Part shown: piece after piece, positions 31,037 to 41,806 of the stretch | How positions within the stretch are numbered: the first letter of the stretch is position 1 | Layout of the letters: each line of letters starts with the position of its first letter | From: Spiroplasma sp. TIUS-1 | Lineage (GTDB): Bacteria; Bacillota_I; Bacilli_A; Mycoplasmatales; Mycoplasmataceae | Length of the DNA stretch: 64,000 nucleotides | Assembly (NCBI RefSeq): GCF_010365785.1 | Contig: NZ_CP048387.1 | Span: 558,001 to 622,000 of the forward strand | Direction of reading: 5' to 3' | Made by a program: the position numbers and the translations under genes | Notes under the pieces: model-generated | The model's input: only the letters and a program-made list of their open reading frames with translations | What the model was told of the DNA's origin: nothing | Databases searched by the model: none

Positions 31037-31198
31037 GTTGATTCCTCCAAAATAAAAGTGTGCGATTAAAGCAATCAGCACACTTAGAAAAACAATAATT
31101 AATTAACTTACTTTTTTGTATTAATTAAATCTTGTTCAATACCACGTCCTATATGTAGTGGTGAGCGATTGCTTCTTGCTTTAAACAATTTAATTATA
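31037..31198 (-). promoter_or_regulatory. infC-rpmI-rplT leader RNA (L20-leader-like) with attenuator hairpin
   Basis: A -10 TATAAT (31193-31198) is followed by about 150 nt of untranslated leader. It contains a hairpin ACCAC/GTGGT near 31141-31163 and a terminator-like stem AAGTGTGC..ATT / AAT..GCACACTT (31056-31085) with the T-rich tract TTTTATTTT before the infC SD. This matches the layout of the L20 leader in low-GC Gram-positives, where L20 promotes termination. Assignment by layout, not by covariance search. Confidence 0.6.
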
Positions 31199-31262
31199 TC
31201 TCAATATCTTTTTATATTTATATATTTTTTAAAAAACGGTAACAAATCATTAATATATAAAT

Positions 31263-31916
31263 ATGAAATTAAATGAATATTACTGAAGCCCTACAATTGA
31301 GCTTCGCAAACACAAACATCAATATATAAATGTAGAAAGTCAAATACCGTATGAAATTCCTAGTGTAACAACTCTAGTTTCCCTATTATACCCTTTCCCT
31401 GAGACTAAAATTGATAAAGACATCCTAAGACAAGCAATAGACAAAGGAGTGTGTGTTCATGATCGTATTAGTGAATATATAAAATATGATACAGAATCTA
31501 AATGTAAGCACGTTTATTACAATATTGTAGACAAGACACACCAAACAGAATATAGCTGATTAAAATCTCAATTAGAGCAATTTATTAAAATTAACAAAAT
31601 TACTGAATACTATTCTGAAGTATCAATGGCAAATGATTACTATACTGGTACTTTTGATTTGCTTTATAAAGATAACGATGATTTATGACATTTAGTTGAT
31701 TTTAAAACAACAACAAGGTTTTATAAAGAAAAAGAGAGTTTACAACTTAGGCTATATGAAAAGTTAATTATTGACAACTTTGAAGATGTGCCTTCAATAG
31801 AATCTTTTACAATTTATAATACTAGACACCGTACACAATATGGATTTACAAAAAGAGAATTAGCTGATTCACTAATGGACTTTAATAAAATATGTGAAAT
31901 TAAAAAAATAAAATAG
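31263..31916 (+). CDS. Stand-alone PD-(D/E)XK (RecB/Cas4-like) nuclease-fold protein
   Basis: This 217-residue protein is hidden in a standard-code reading by three TGA codons (residues 8, 99 and 141). Family-type motifs appear in order: GVCVHDRISEYI (the conserved His of the RecB/AddB nuclease class), GTFDLLYKDND (first Asp), LVDFKTTTRF (D-x-K core) and LQLRLYEKLI (Q-x3-Y helix). These suggest a metal-dependent DNA nuclease domain without a helicase. There is no clear SD; an AT-rich -10-like tract lies just upstream, so the mRNA may be nearly leaderless. It lies alone between the infC leader and a PTS operon, which ends at a shared terminator. Confidence 0.75.
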
Positions 31917-31933
31917 TTCTTACGAACTATTTT
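31910..31933. terminator. Bidirectional terminator between nuclease-like gene and PTS EIIC gene
   Basis: 10-bp stem AAAATAGTTC / GAACTATTTT with loop TTAC; A- and T-runs on both sides. Confidence 0.85.
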
Positions 31934-31934
31934 T

Positions 31935-34382
31935 TTATCCTACATATTCTTCTTGTGGATTAACATATTCATCCAACTTAGCCGACTCACCTGTTTTCGT
32001 GAGTTCATCAATGATCTTCATCGCATCTTTTTTGAATGAGAATGTTTTATCATCTGGTTGTAAATCAAGTTGCATTCTATGAATATTATTATCCAATAGA
32101 ACAAATGGAGCGTATATTATAGATTGCATTACGACTACCATTGCTGCAAATACAGCACCCATTCAGCTACCTGTAGCTCAATAGGCACCAAAGATTGGTG
32201 GAGCTGTTCACGGAACAACTACATTTTTATCAATACTAATATCCATTATTCCAAATCCTTGAACCAATACATAAAGACAAACTGCTGCTAATGGTGCCAA
32301 TATGAATGGAGCAAACAGTACTGGATTAAATACAATTGGTAACCCAAATAGAATTGGTTCATTAATTCCAAACAATGCTGGGATTAACGCAATTCTGGTA
32401 ACCATTTTTCAGTTACTTCTTCTAGTTAGGAAAGCAACCATTAATAACAGAGCAAAGGTTCCACCTGCTCCCCCAATATTGATTATGGTATCCATTAGTT
32501 GAGAACCAAAGAAACTATCTTTAAATGATGAATCTGGTGCTCCTGCCCCAAACTTAGTTCACATAAATGCACCAAGAATTGCAGATGAGTTTATCCCACA
32601 TCATCAAATTACAGATGTAAGTGTAATAAATATTGCCACACCTAAAAATAAATTAACTTCAAATAAAAGGTTCATTGGAATTGCTATCATTAAACTTAAT
32701 AATTGTGCAAGAGTCTTAGTTCCCGGAGCAATAAAATTACCTGGCAGATACACCAATAGTGGATCTAAGAAAGGAGTTGTAAATCTAAGTACAATTGAAA
32801 AGAAAGAAACAGATGTTAATAATATAAACATTGGAACTAAAGCATTAAGTGATTTAGCAACTGCATCAGGAATTGATGGTGGTAACTTAAATTTTAATGA
32901 TTCAGCATTATCTAGCATAGAAAATAACTTAACAATAACTATAGGCAGCACAATTGCAGTTAACATTCCTGATGTTCCCATCGCTGCTTCTCAAGCAACA
33001 AGTGAACTTAAAAAATCATTCGATAACAATAAGTATGCAATTGTTGAAGTTATTGTAGAAACTCAAATAACATTTTGATTATAGTTTTTTGACACGTTAT
33101 ATGACATAACTATAACAATATAAAAACCAATAATACCATTTGTTCCAGCCCCAACAACTGTAAAAAATTGGTTTATTCTTGATAACCATAAAATAGCTTC
33201 ATGACTTAATGTGATACTAAAAATATCAACTATAGACCCATCACCAGTTCCAAAAATAACAGTTGAAAATAATGTTGTAAAAGCCCCTAATAAAATAATT
33301 GGAAAAACGGTTAAAAACGTAAGTTTAATTGCATTAAGACTTTTAAATCTTGTTTGAAATGTTTCTACATCAACATAAAATCTCATAATCATTTTTTCTT
33401 TATTTGATCTCAGAGAATCTTTATATTGCATTTTTTCATTCTTTAACTCTTTAATATCATCTTTATAGATTTTGCAGCTTGAATATTTAGAAAACTTAAT
33501 TTGCTTAACAGCCATTTTTTTATCTAATTTATATTCTAATAACTTTTCTTTTGAAATATTTTCTTGAGCTACTAATAAATCAAATTTTGATTTTTGTTCT
33601 TTCATTTCAATTTTGTAATTACTAATTATTTTTGATTTTAAATTTTTATATTTTTTTATTGATTCTGAAATTTTTATATTTAATCTATTTAAATTATCTG
33701 ATTTAATAGACATCTTATTATTTGATTTAAAAGTATTAGAAATTTCTTTAACTTCTTCTAGATTTAATTTTTCTTTTATTTCATATTCACTTTTTAATTT
33801 TGCAAAGCTTTCAAGATATTCTTCATCAGAAATTAAATGAATATTTTTATTCTTTTTTAGTTCAAGAACTTCTACTTCATGATTAAATTTGTCTTCAAAA
33901 TATTTAATTTTAGCTTCATATTTAATGTCTGAAACAACTCTACGTTGTATATTAAAATATTTTTTACTTAAATTATATTTTCCTATTACAAACTTTCTCA
34001 AATGAATATTATTGCTAATGGTTTTCTTTAATTCATCAATATCTGTTTCAACAGTGGCAAGACGTTTCAAGTATTTTTCATTATAGCTATTTATTGTTTC
34101 TTTTTTTTCTTTTTCATAGTCATCGTAAATTTTATTAATATCTTTTTTCTCGACTTTTGCTCGTAAAAGTTTGATGTTAAAGTTTTTATCTAAATTTATC
34201 ATTTTTTCATTTTTTAATTCTTTAAATCTTGGCTTCAATGAATATTTAGAAACATTTGCATCTTTTAATTCAGATTTAATCGATTTAATTTTCTTTGTTA
34301 AATCTTTTTTTTGTTCTAAAAGATTATCTATTTCAACTAAAGCTTTTTCTATATTGCTATATTTTGAAACTCTTCGAAACAT
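31935..34382 (-). CDS. PTS lactose/cellobiose-family EIIC with N-terminal coiled-coil extension (A)
   Basis: This 815-residue protein has two parts. Residues 1-340 are highly charged (K/E/I/L/N-rich), heptad-like and without membrane segments, probably a cytoplasmic coiled coil. Residues 345-790 are a membrane EIIC of the lactose/cellobiose (CelB) family with the diagnostic LIPALFGINEPILFGLPIVFNP segment split over residues near 665-685. The tail is hydrophilic. EIIC proteins of this family normally have 420-450 residues and no such extension. It is the last gene of the operon with EIIB and a second EIIC. TGA codons in one frame are read as Trp. Confidence 0.9.
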
Positions 34383-34423
34383 ACTTACCTCCTTTTCAAT
34401 GTATTTTTATAAATTATTTATTT

Positions 34424-34732
34424 TTATTCTTTTTCATAAAAGGCTATTGCCTTATCTAAGATTGACTTACCATCGATAAAACCATAATCTTGTTTATCAA
34501 TTAACATTACTTTGCATTTCATGTTATCTTGTAATTTATTCAGTTCATAAGCAACTTGTGGTGCTACCAAACATAGGTCGTAACCCTCAGATTCACTTAT
34601 AGCTTCAGCTAAAGTAAACACTTTAATATTTACATCTAAATCTTCTTCAAATGCGTAGTTTAACATTTTTTTAACTACGATAGATGTGCTCATACCTGCC
34701 ATGCAAGTAAGTAGGAATTTGTATTTTTTCAT
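34424..34732 (-). CDS. PTS lactose/cellobiose-family EIIB
   Basis: This 102-residue cytoplasmic EIIB of the Lac family takes phosphate from EIIA and passes it to the sugar bound at EIIC. Cys10 in the LLTCMAGMSTSI loop is the phosphorylation site, and CLVAPQVAYEL matches the second conserved segment (YDLCLVAPQV). It lies between two EIIC genes, 41 nt before EIIC-A and 19 nt after EIIC-B, so it probably serves both. Confidence 0.94.
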   Translation of the reverse strand: MKKYKFLLTCMAGMSTSIVVKKMLNYAFEEDLDVNIKVFTLAEAISESEGYDLCLVAPQVAYELNKLQDNMKCKVMLIDKQDYGFIDGKSILDKAIAFYEKE

Positions 34733-34751
34733 TGCATCTTTTTCTTTCTAT

Positions 34752-36998
34752 TTAAGCATTTAGTTTTTGTTTTTCATCGAATTGTCTTTCCAATTCTTTA
34801 TTTTTTTCATCTTTGATAGTTTCTTGTTCTTCTTCATATGCGTTTCTAAACCTATTTAGTCCTCGACGCTCGATTCTAATCATTTCTCGAACAACATCTT
34901 TTTCAATTGCTTTATTAGCAATTAGAACAACTGGTAAATAAATAAACATTTGACTAGTTAGTCCAACTATTCAAACTAATATAGCGTTTATACTTCCACC
35001 TGTTGACAAGAACGTACCAAATATATTTGGCATAATTCATGGAACAGTTACTGTGGTGTATGGAATAAATCCAGTTATAGTTGCAACATATCCAATCATT
35101 ATTCCAGCAATTGGCGCAAGAATAAATGATATGAAGAATATTGGGTTTAATATAATTGGTAATCCAAATAAGATTGGTTCATTAATACCAAATAAGGCTG
35201 GAATTATTGCTATTCTCGCCATAGTTTTTCATTCAAATCTTCTTGATATTAAAAGAACTACAACTATAAGTGCCAGTGTTGCTCCAGAACCTCCATTTTG
35301 ACCAAACATATCTACAAATGGTTTTGTAAATACATTTTCACCCGTTCCATCTATATTTTCTTTAATTGCTTGTAATTGTAAAGGTTCAACTAATGTAGCA
35401 AGTAGCCCTGAAGCATGAATTCCGAAGAATCATAAGAATTGTCACATCATAATAACTATAGGCATACCTATTGGTCCAGTAACAATTCCAACCAAAGGTT
35501 TTTGAACTGCCAATAGCATTAAGTCATATAAAGAGGTAATACTTATTACTTCTTCAAAAATCTTAACAGGACCGATATATTCTCCCAAGAATAAGATAGA
35601 AACTGAAATACCAGCAAAAATCATACAGATAATAAATATTGATATTGCATTAACAAATGCTGTTGCTAAACTTTTCTCGTAAGCTCGTAAGGCAATTGGA
35701 TTGAATAATCTAGATCTCGAAAATATTTGAAATAGTTTAGTTGTTACCACAGATACTATTATTCCCACAAACATACCTTGAGTACCTAAAACTGAGAAAT
35801 CTTGTGTAAAGTTTGGAGACATCATTAAGAATACTAATATTGTTGAAACAATTGCAGACACTCTATTAATTTTATAAAATGTCGCAAGTGAATAAGTTAT
35901 CGATATAGATAGTAATATACCAAGCATTCCGTAAGTTGACTTATACATTAAATCAAAAGGAATTTTTAATTGATTGATTATATCGTGTGCATTGGTATTA
36001 TTTGCGTCAATAAATAAAGACATAAATCCAGTATTATAATCAAAAAATATTTGAGTCATAAATATTGCAAGAGCTCCAAGTAGAACTAAAGGCATTAATG
36101 CAAAATAACCATTTCTAATAGCATATATAAAACTAATATTTGTAACTTTTCCTGCTGTACTTGAAATAGACAATGTTGCATACTTCATTTTTTCCCTATT
36201 ACTTACACTTCCCTTAATATACGTATATTGATCTTTTAAATCACTAAGTTCTGTTTTTAATTCGGTAATTTGTTTTGCACCAGCATACTTATTTTCATTT
36301 ACAACAAGAAGTAAATTATATAATTTTTCATCATCTGGAGTTTCTAGTCTATTTAATTTATGTGTAGACATTCTTCTGATTTTTCTATTTACGTTTGAAA
36401 TATCAGGGTTGCTTACTTTGAATTCAGTAATAATTTTATAAATTTTATTTTTAAAATATCTCTTAATTCTAAGGAACTCTTCACGAGAATGAGTTGTTTG
36501 TTTGGCAAATTTATAATTATTTTTTGCATCTTTTAACAGTTTTCTTGTCAATGATGAGCGCTTTGTTTTTGCCCATGAATAAGATAACTCTTTAACACGA
36601 TCTTTGTAGATCTCCATTGTCATAAGTTCTCTATTTAATTCTTCAGATAATTTTTCTTGCTGATTTTTATAATTTTTCATATGAGAAGCAAAACTGTCAG
36701 ACATAGCATTAAACAATGTTTCTTTTTCCTCGTTTAAATGTTTTACAGCATTTTCCTTGTCAAATGGACCTAACTCTCGAGTTCGCATTATTTTTTTCTC
36801 TTCAATTCTATATTCTCAAATTAAGTTTTTAATTGATGATTTAAAAAAATTCTCACGAGACTTTTCTGAAATTTTTATGTCTCTAATTTCAGATTTTAAT
36901 CTTGAAATTTCATCGCGAGAAAATTTCATCCTATTTTTCAAAGATGCTTTTTTCTGAAATTTATTTCTTTTCTTTTGCTTAAAAACTAAACCAGCCAT
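34752..36998 (-). CDS. PTS lactose/cellobiose-family EIIC with N-terminal coiled-coil extension (B)
   Basis: This 748-residue paralogue of the EIIC at 31935-34382 has residues 1-270 as a basic, charged, heptad-like extension and the EIIC membrane domain from about residue 280, including IIPALFGINEPILFGLPI. It ends in a charged tail of about 50 residues (EEEQETIKDEKNKELERQ). SD GTAAGGA precedes ATG 36996-36998. The two EIICs differ in the extension more than in the membrane part, judged by eye. It follows the lipoprotein gene in the same operon. Confidence 0.9.
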
Positions 36999-37024
36999 TA
37001 TTTTCCTTACTCTTGTTTTTTTTA

Positions 37025-38395
37025 TTACACTTTTATTACATTTTTATAATCGACACTAAGGTCTACTTGATTTGAATTTAAAAATCTATTTTTACTCTTA
37101 CCACCATCTTTATTATTTATATTTAAGTACTTAGTTTCACCACCAAATTGGCTACCCCTATTTGGATCAGTTATATCTAAAACCATATTCCAATGATCGT
37201 AATGAATATTTTCAATTAAATAATTTGAAAATTTTAAATTCATACTTATACCTGGTTCATTAATAATTTCTTTTTTTAGTTTCACGGTTCTTAAAAGTGA
37301 ATTTGAAAGTCCATAAATAGTTATTGGGTTTATTATTGCACTGTAATAATCAATTAAATCCTTAGGATTCATTCAACGTGCAGGATGATTATCAATGTTT
37401 GATGAATTATCTAAGTAATCAGCAATATCAACATTATGTTCTATATGGTAATATTTTGATTTTACAGGTAATACACTTTGGTTAAATAACTCAGTTCTAA
37501 AAATTTCCATTTGATTTGTTCTTATAATTTCATCATTAAAACTACCAGATTTGCTTTTGTAAGATTCAGGTAAAAATCCAAGTTCAAAAGAAGCTTTTCA
37601 ATATCCATTTAATCAGGTAATCATTCCATCAGTTCTATAAGGTATTGGTTTATCACTATTGTTATTTTTATCAATAACTACAGTGGCATTTTTAAATGAA
37701 ACTATTAGAGCTAATGCCTTTTCAAAATTAGGATTTAAAGGAAGAGAACGTGAAAACTGTATTGTTTTTTCTTCTGGTATTAAAGCATTGTTATTGGCTA
37801 GTCTATCAATTATGTAAGTATAATATTCTTTTAAATCTAAGGTAGTTGATGTATTACTACTTCATTCAGTATTTTTTCCTGTGGCTTCATTTACAAGTCT
37901 TGTTTCAGAAAAGGATCTGAATATATTATTGTACTTATTAAAGTCAGTTGCCATAATTCTCAATATTTCATCATAGATCATAAAGTTTTTCATTGATTTA
38001 ATTTTTTTATATTCTAAAGCTTCATATTCTTCCAAATTTCCAAGTTTAGATTTTAATGAATTCATTTCAATCAAGTCTCTTTTAAAACCATTATTTTCAT
38101 CTTCAGTATATGTAATAATTGTATTTCATTGCATTACATCATATCCATGAGTCATATTCATTTTTTTGTTTTTTGGAAATACAAAATTCATGAATGTAGA
38201 TTTAATTTTTTCGTCGCTCATATCTTTATACTTATTTTCTATTTCCCTAAAAATTGATACATAATCCTTATTAATTTGTTGTTGAAGTATTTGATTGTGA
38301 GTTATTGGAACACAAGAAACAATAGCTGGCAGAGTTGCTGCTCCCACTATTGTTCCTGTTCCTAAAAATGCCAATGATACTAATAACTTTTTCAT
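37025..38395 (-). CDS. Surface lipoprotein in PTS operon, unknown function
   Basis: This 456-residue protein has a signal peptide whose lipobox is IVSC (Cys28), so it should be anchored outside the membrane. The mature part is hydrophilic, rich in N, K, I and Y, with no motif I recognise. It lies between the ROK kinase (13 nt upstream) and EIIC-B (27 nt downstream), so it is co-transcribed with a sugar PTS. A role in sugar capture or as a glycosidase-like surface factor is possible but unproven. Confidence 0.85.
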
Positions 38396-38407
38396 GACAA
38401 GATTTAA

Positions 38408-39364
38408 CTAATATTTAAAACGCTCTTTTGCAAATTCAAATGCTCCAAGTGTACCACTTGAAAATCCCGTTTTAGAGATTTGAACATCTAGATGTTTTCC
38501 AAAATCATTAAGAATATATTTATCAATATGATTTTTTATTATGTTTACTAATTCTTCACCTAATAATGATGGACCACCACCTATAACAAATATTTCAGCA
38601 TCTAAAACATGTTGAATAATTGCAATTTGTTTTGCCAATGGTTCCAATGCTTCAATGAAAATATCTTTTACTTCTTTGTTATTATTATTAAATAAAGGAT
38701 TAATATCTTTAATTGTTAGGTCTCTCCCCAACTCTTTATATAAATTACCCAATTCACTAGTTGATTTTCTTGCAACCTCATTTATTTGTAATTCAATTGC
38801 TGTAGCTGAAGCTGCAGCTTCTAAACAACCATCCAATCCACAATTACATTTGTATTTAGTTTGAAAACCTCCACCATGACCTGGTTCACTTGGTAGACCT
38901 GAACTGTCACCTAATATAAGTGCTTTATTCAAAATAATTCCACCACCTATACCAGTTCCAATTGTGTACATCATCATTGAATTTGGTTTTCTTTTATAAG
39001 CTGATGCTCACTCTCCATAAACTGCTGCTTTAGCATCATTCATAACTGAGACATTTTTAACTTCAAATTCCTTTTGAAATTCTGATTTAATGTCGTAATC
39101 TTTGATATTCAAGTTAGCTGAGAAAATAACTTTTTCAGTAACAGGATCTATTATTCCACACACTGCTAATGCAACAAATGATAATTTTTTTGGTTTAATA
39201 TCCAATTCAATACATTTTGCTACAAATCTTGTTTTAATATTTACTACTAAACTATTCATAGTTTTTGTTTCGACAACAAAATCACCAATAATATCATTTC
39301 CTTTGAAAATAACACATTTAGCAGTTGTTGCTCCCATATCTATTGATAAAGCATATTTGCTCAT
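38408..39364 (-). CDS. ROK family sugar kinase (glucokinase-like)
   Basis: This 318-residue ROK protein lacks a DNA-binding domain and is therefore an enzyme. The phosphate loop is SIDMGATTAKC at the start, TIGTGIGGGIIL binds ATP, EPGHGG carries the sugar-contact residues, and CNCGLDGCLE is the zinc-binding ROK signature. Substrates of the family include glucose, N-acetylmannosamine and allose. Its place as first gene of a PTS operon suggests that it phosphorylates a non-PTS-labelled sugar unit released from the imported sugar. Confidence 0.92.
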
Positions 39365-39396
39365 AAATACCTCTTTTTCAGTTGTTTAATACACTA

Positions 39397-39425
39397 ATTT
39401 TACTATATAAACCCACCTTTTACAA
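39397..39425 (-). promoter_or_regulatory. Candidate promoter of the ROK-lipoprotein-PTS operon
   Basis: TTGTAA (39425-39420), a 17-nt spacer and TAAAAT (39402-39397) on the minus strand, about 33 nt before the ROK start codon. Confidence 0.55.
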
Positions 39426-39434
39426 CCTTTAAAC

Positions 39435-39452
39435 TAATGTAAACCTACATTA
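39435..39452. promoter_or_regulatory. Inverted repeat (candidate operator) next to the ROK operon promoter
   Basis: TAATGTA-AACC-TACATTA, a perfect 7-bp inverted repeat, lies 10 nt upstream of the -35 of the ROK-PTS operon. Its size and place fit a regulator binding site; the regulator is not identified. Confidence 0.4.
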
Positions 39453-39460
39453 AAATAAAT

Positions 39461-39486
39461 AAAAAATAATCCTAGGATTATTTTTT
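39461..39486 (-). terminator. Rho-independent terminator after the EIIA gene
   Basis: 26-bp perfect palindrome centred on CCTAGG with flanking A- and T-runs, overlapping the EIIA stop (39478-39480). Confidence 0.85.
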
Positions 39487-39783
39487 ATCTTTTCAAATAT
39501 CAATAATTTGTACTGATAATTGAATAATTACTTCAGCACTTGTTAAACTATCTTCTGCGTGAATATATAAAACACTATATTCAACTTTTTCTTTATTTGC
39601 TTCTTTTGCAACTACATCCATGTGGAATTTTCTAGCTGATGATAATTCTGATTTTGCTGTTTCAATTAAAGAGTTAGATAAATTAAAGTCTTTACTTTTT
39701 GCAGCTTCAATAGCTTTAAAAGCATTAGATTTTGCACTCGCAGTAGATGTTATTATTCCAAAAGAAATTGCTTCTCAATCCAT
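39478..39783 (-). CDS. PTS lactose/cellobiose-family EIIA
   Basis: This 101-residue EIIA of the Lac family is missed when TGA is read as stop, because codon 3 and a codon near the end are TGA. It is a helical trimer-type protein; His75 in LYIHAEDSL matches the phosphorylated His of EIIA-Lac (usual context VHAQDHL). The rest (IITSTASAKSNAFKAIEAAK) matches the first helix pattern. GGGG-type SD precedes ATG 39781-39783, 11 nt after the ABC exporter gene. It is the only Lac-type EIIA in the window, so it probably supplies the EIIB at 34424-34732, although it lies in a separate operon. Confidence 0.85.
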
Positions 39784-39794
39784 ATTTATTACCC

Positions 39795-41714
39795 CTAAAT
39801 TTGCCCCATTCTATATAGCTTTGCAAATTGTCCTTCTAGTTTCATTAGTTCATTAAATGAACCACTTTCTATTACATTTTTATTTCTACCAATAACATAA
39901 ATTATATCATAGTTAATAATTGTTGATAATCTATGAGCAATTGCCACAGTAGTTCTTCCTTTTGATAGCGCTTCAAATGAAGCCAAAATTTCTTTTTCTA
40001 CAACATTATCTAATGCTGATGTAGCTTCATCAAGAACAATTAATGATGGATTTTTTAAGAACATTCTGGCAATAACTAAACGTTGTTTTTGTCCTCCAGA
40101 TAACATAAAACCTTGTTGTCCTGCAACAGTTTCATAACCATCAGGCATTGAAAGTACAAAGTCATGAAACTTAGCTGATTTAGACGCTGCAAAAACTTCT
40201 TCATCAGTTGCATTTACATTTGTATATCTTATGTTTTCCATAATAGTTCCAAAGAAAATTTGAGGTTCTTGATCAACATAACCAACATGGTCTAAATAAT
40301 TTGTTAATTGATAATCTTTAATATCAACTCCATTTATTAAAACTTGACCTTTTGTAGTATCGTAAAATCTCATTAACATTTTTGTTATTGTTGATTTACC
40401 TACTCCAGATTCACCAACGAAAGCATAAGATTTACCCTTTTCTAGTTTAATGTTTAATCCTTCAATGATTTGTAAATGTTTATCATCTTCAGGATATGAA
40501 AAATCAACATCCCTAAATTCTATAGTTTCAATTTCATCATTAATAGAAGTATCTTTAACTGTAATTGCACCTGGTTTATTTTGAACTAATGATTTGATAG
40601 AAATAATTCTTTCAAGCCTCATCATTGAGTTTGATAATCTTGTTGCAAACCTGAAAATCATCGGAAGTAATTGAGTTAAGTTACTCATCATATATGCTGA
40701 AATTGTAAACGAAGTAATTATTGGAACAAGTTCAGTAATACCCATTCCATGACCAACATGGTGATATAAAATTGCTAAGAATATTGAAAGTACAGGTATT
40801 ACTAATGCGGTTGTAGAAGCTATAACTGCAATCCATGCAGAGTATCCAATTGTTATATCAACACTTTTACCTCAATTTTCATGCTTATCTTCAAAAATTT
40901 TAATTTCTTCATTTTCAGTTCCAGAAGATTTTAATAGTCTAATATTCATAATTCTGTCAGTCATTTCACCATCAATTTTTAAACGGTGATTAAAAGCTGT
41001 AATTAAACTTCTTCTGTAAAGAATAAATATTAAAAACAAGATAATAAATACTACTAGTAAAACTGATGTAATGATTGCTGCTAAGAAAACATCTTGCATA
41101 AACATTGTTGTAATAACTGTAAATAAAAAAATTATTGTATAAAAGAAGTTAATACAAAAGTTAGTTAACATATCACCGGCAACCGTTGAATCTGTCATAA
41201 CCTTTGACATTGTTTCACCCAATACATTTTTTGAATATCAACTCATATCTACACGAATCATTGATTCAACGGTTTTAAGTCTTAGATAAACTTCAACCCT
41301 ATTTTGTAATCTGTGACCAGCATATTCTAAAATTCATTCAGATAAACCCATAAATATTAATAACCCGACAGCAATTCAAACCATTGATGTTCATGAAGTA
41401 TAAACTCCTAGAAACATTGCATGACCCGATTCAGCTGTAACAGATTCAATTAAAACTTTAGATATAATTGGTACAATACCAAATGCAAATCCTTGTAAAA
41501 AAATACTTCCAAAAAATACTAATGATAGAAATCAATGCTTTTTGAATACAGGTAAAATTTGTTTAAAGGCACCCATAAATTTTTTTCATGTGAATGCATA
41601 GTCGCTTTCAAATTTACTAAACAATTTAGGTTTAGTAATTTTTTCTTCAATAACTGACTTAGATACTTGTTTTTCATCTAATTTTTTATCAAATTCCATT
41701 GTAAATTTTTCCAT
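39795..41714 (-). CDS. ABC transporter, fused permease-ATPase half-transporter (A)
   Basis: This 639-residue protein has a charged N-terminus of about 50 residues, six membrane segments and a C-terminal ABC domain with Walker A GESGVGKSTI, signature [13 protein letters not shown] and Walker [13 protein letters not shown], followed by IAHRLSTI. This is the MsbA/MdlB exporter layout; there is no N-terminal C39 peptidase domain. AAGGAGG precedes ATG 41712-41714. It is clearly paralogous to the protein at 59752-61695. The substrate is unknown. Confidence 0.93.
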
Positions 41715-41806
41715 AGTGCCTCCTTATTGATTATTATTATAAATTATTATTAGTGGTATTCTCGATACCTATTGCTATTTTTTTATTTTTAGTGAAAATA
41801 ATACTT

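Noticed and set aside
39795-41714. This ABC exporter as the C39-peptidase exporter for the bacteriocin-like peptide.
   Set aside because: The N-terminus is a short charged region with no cysteine protease motif; the same is true for 59752-61695.
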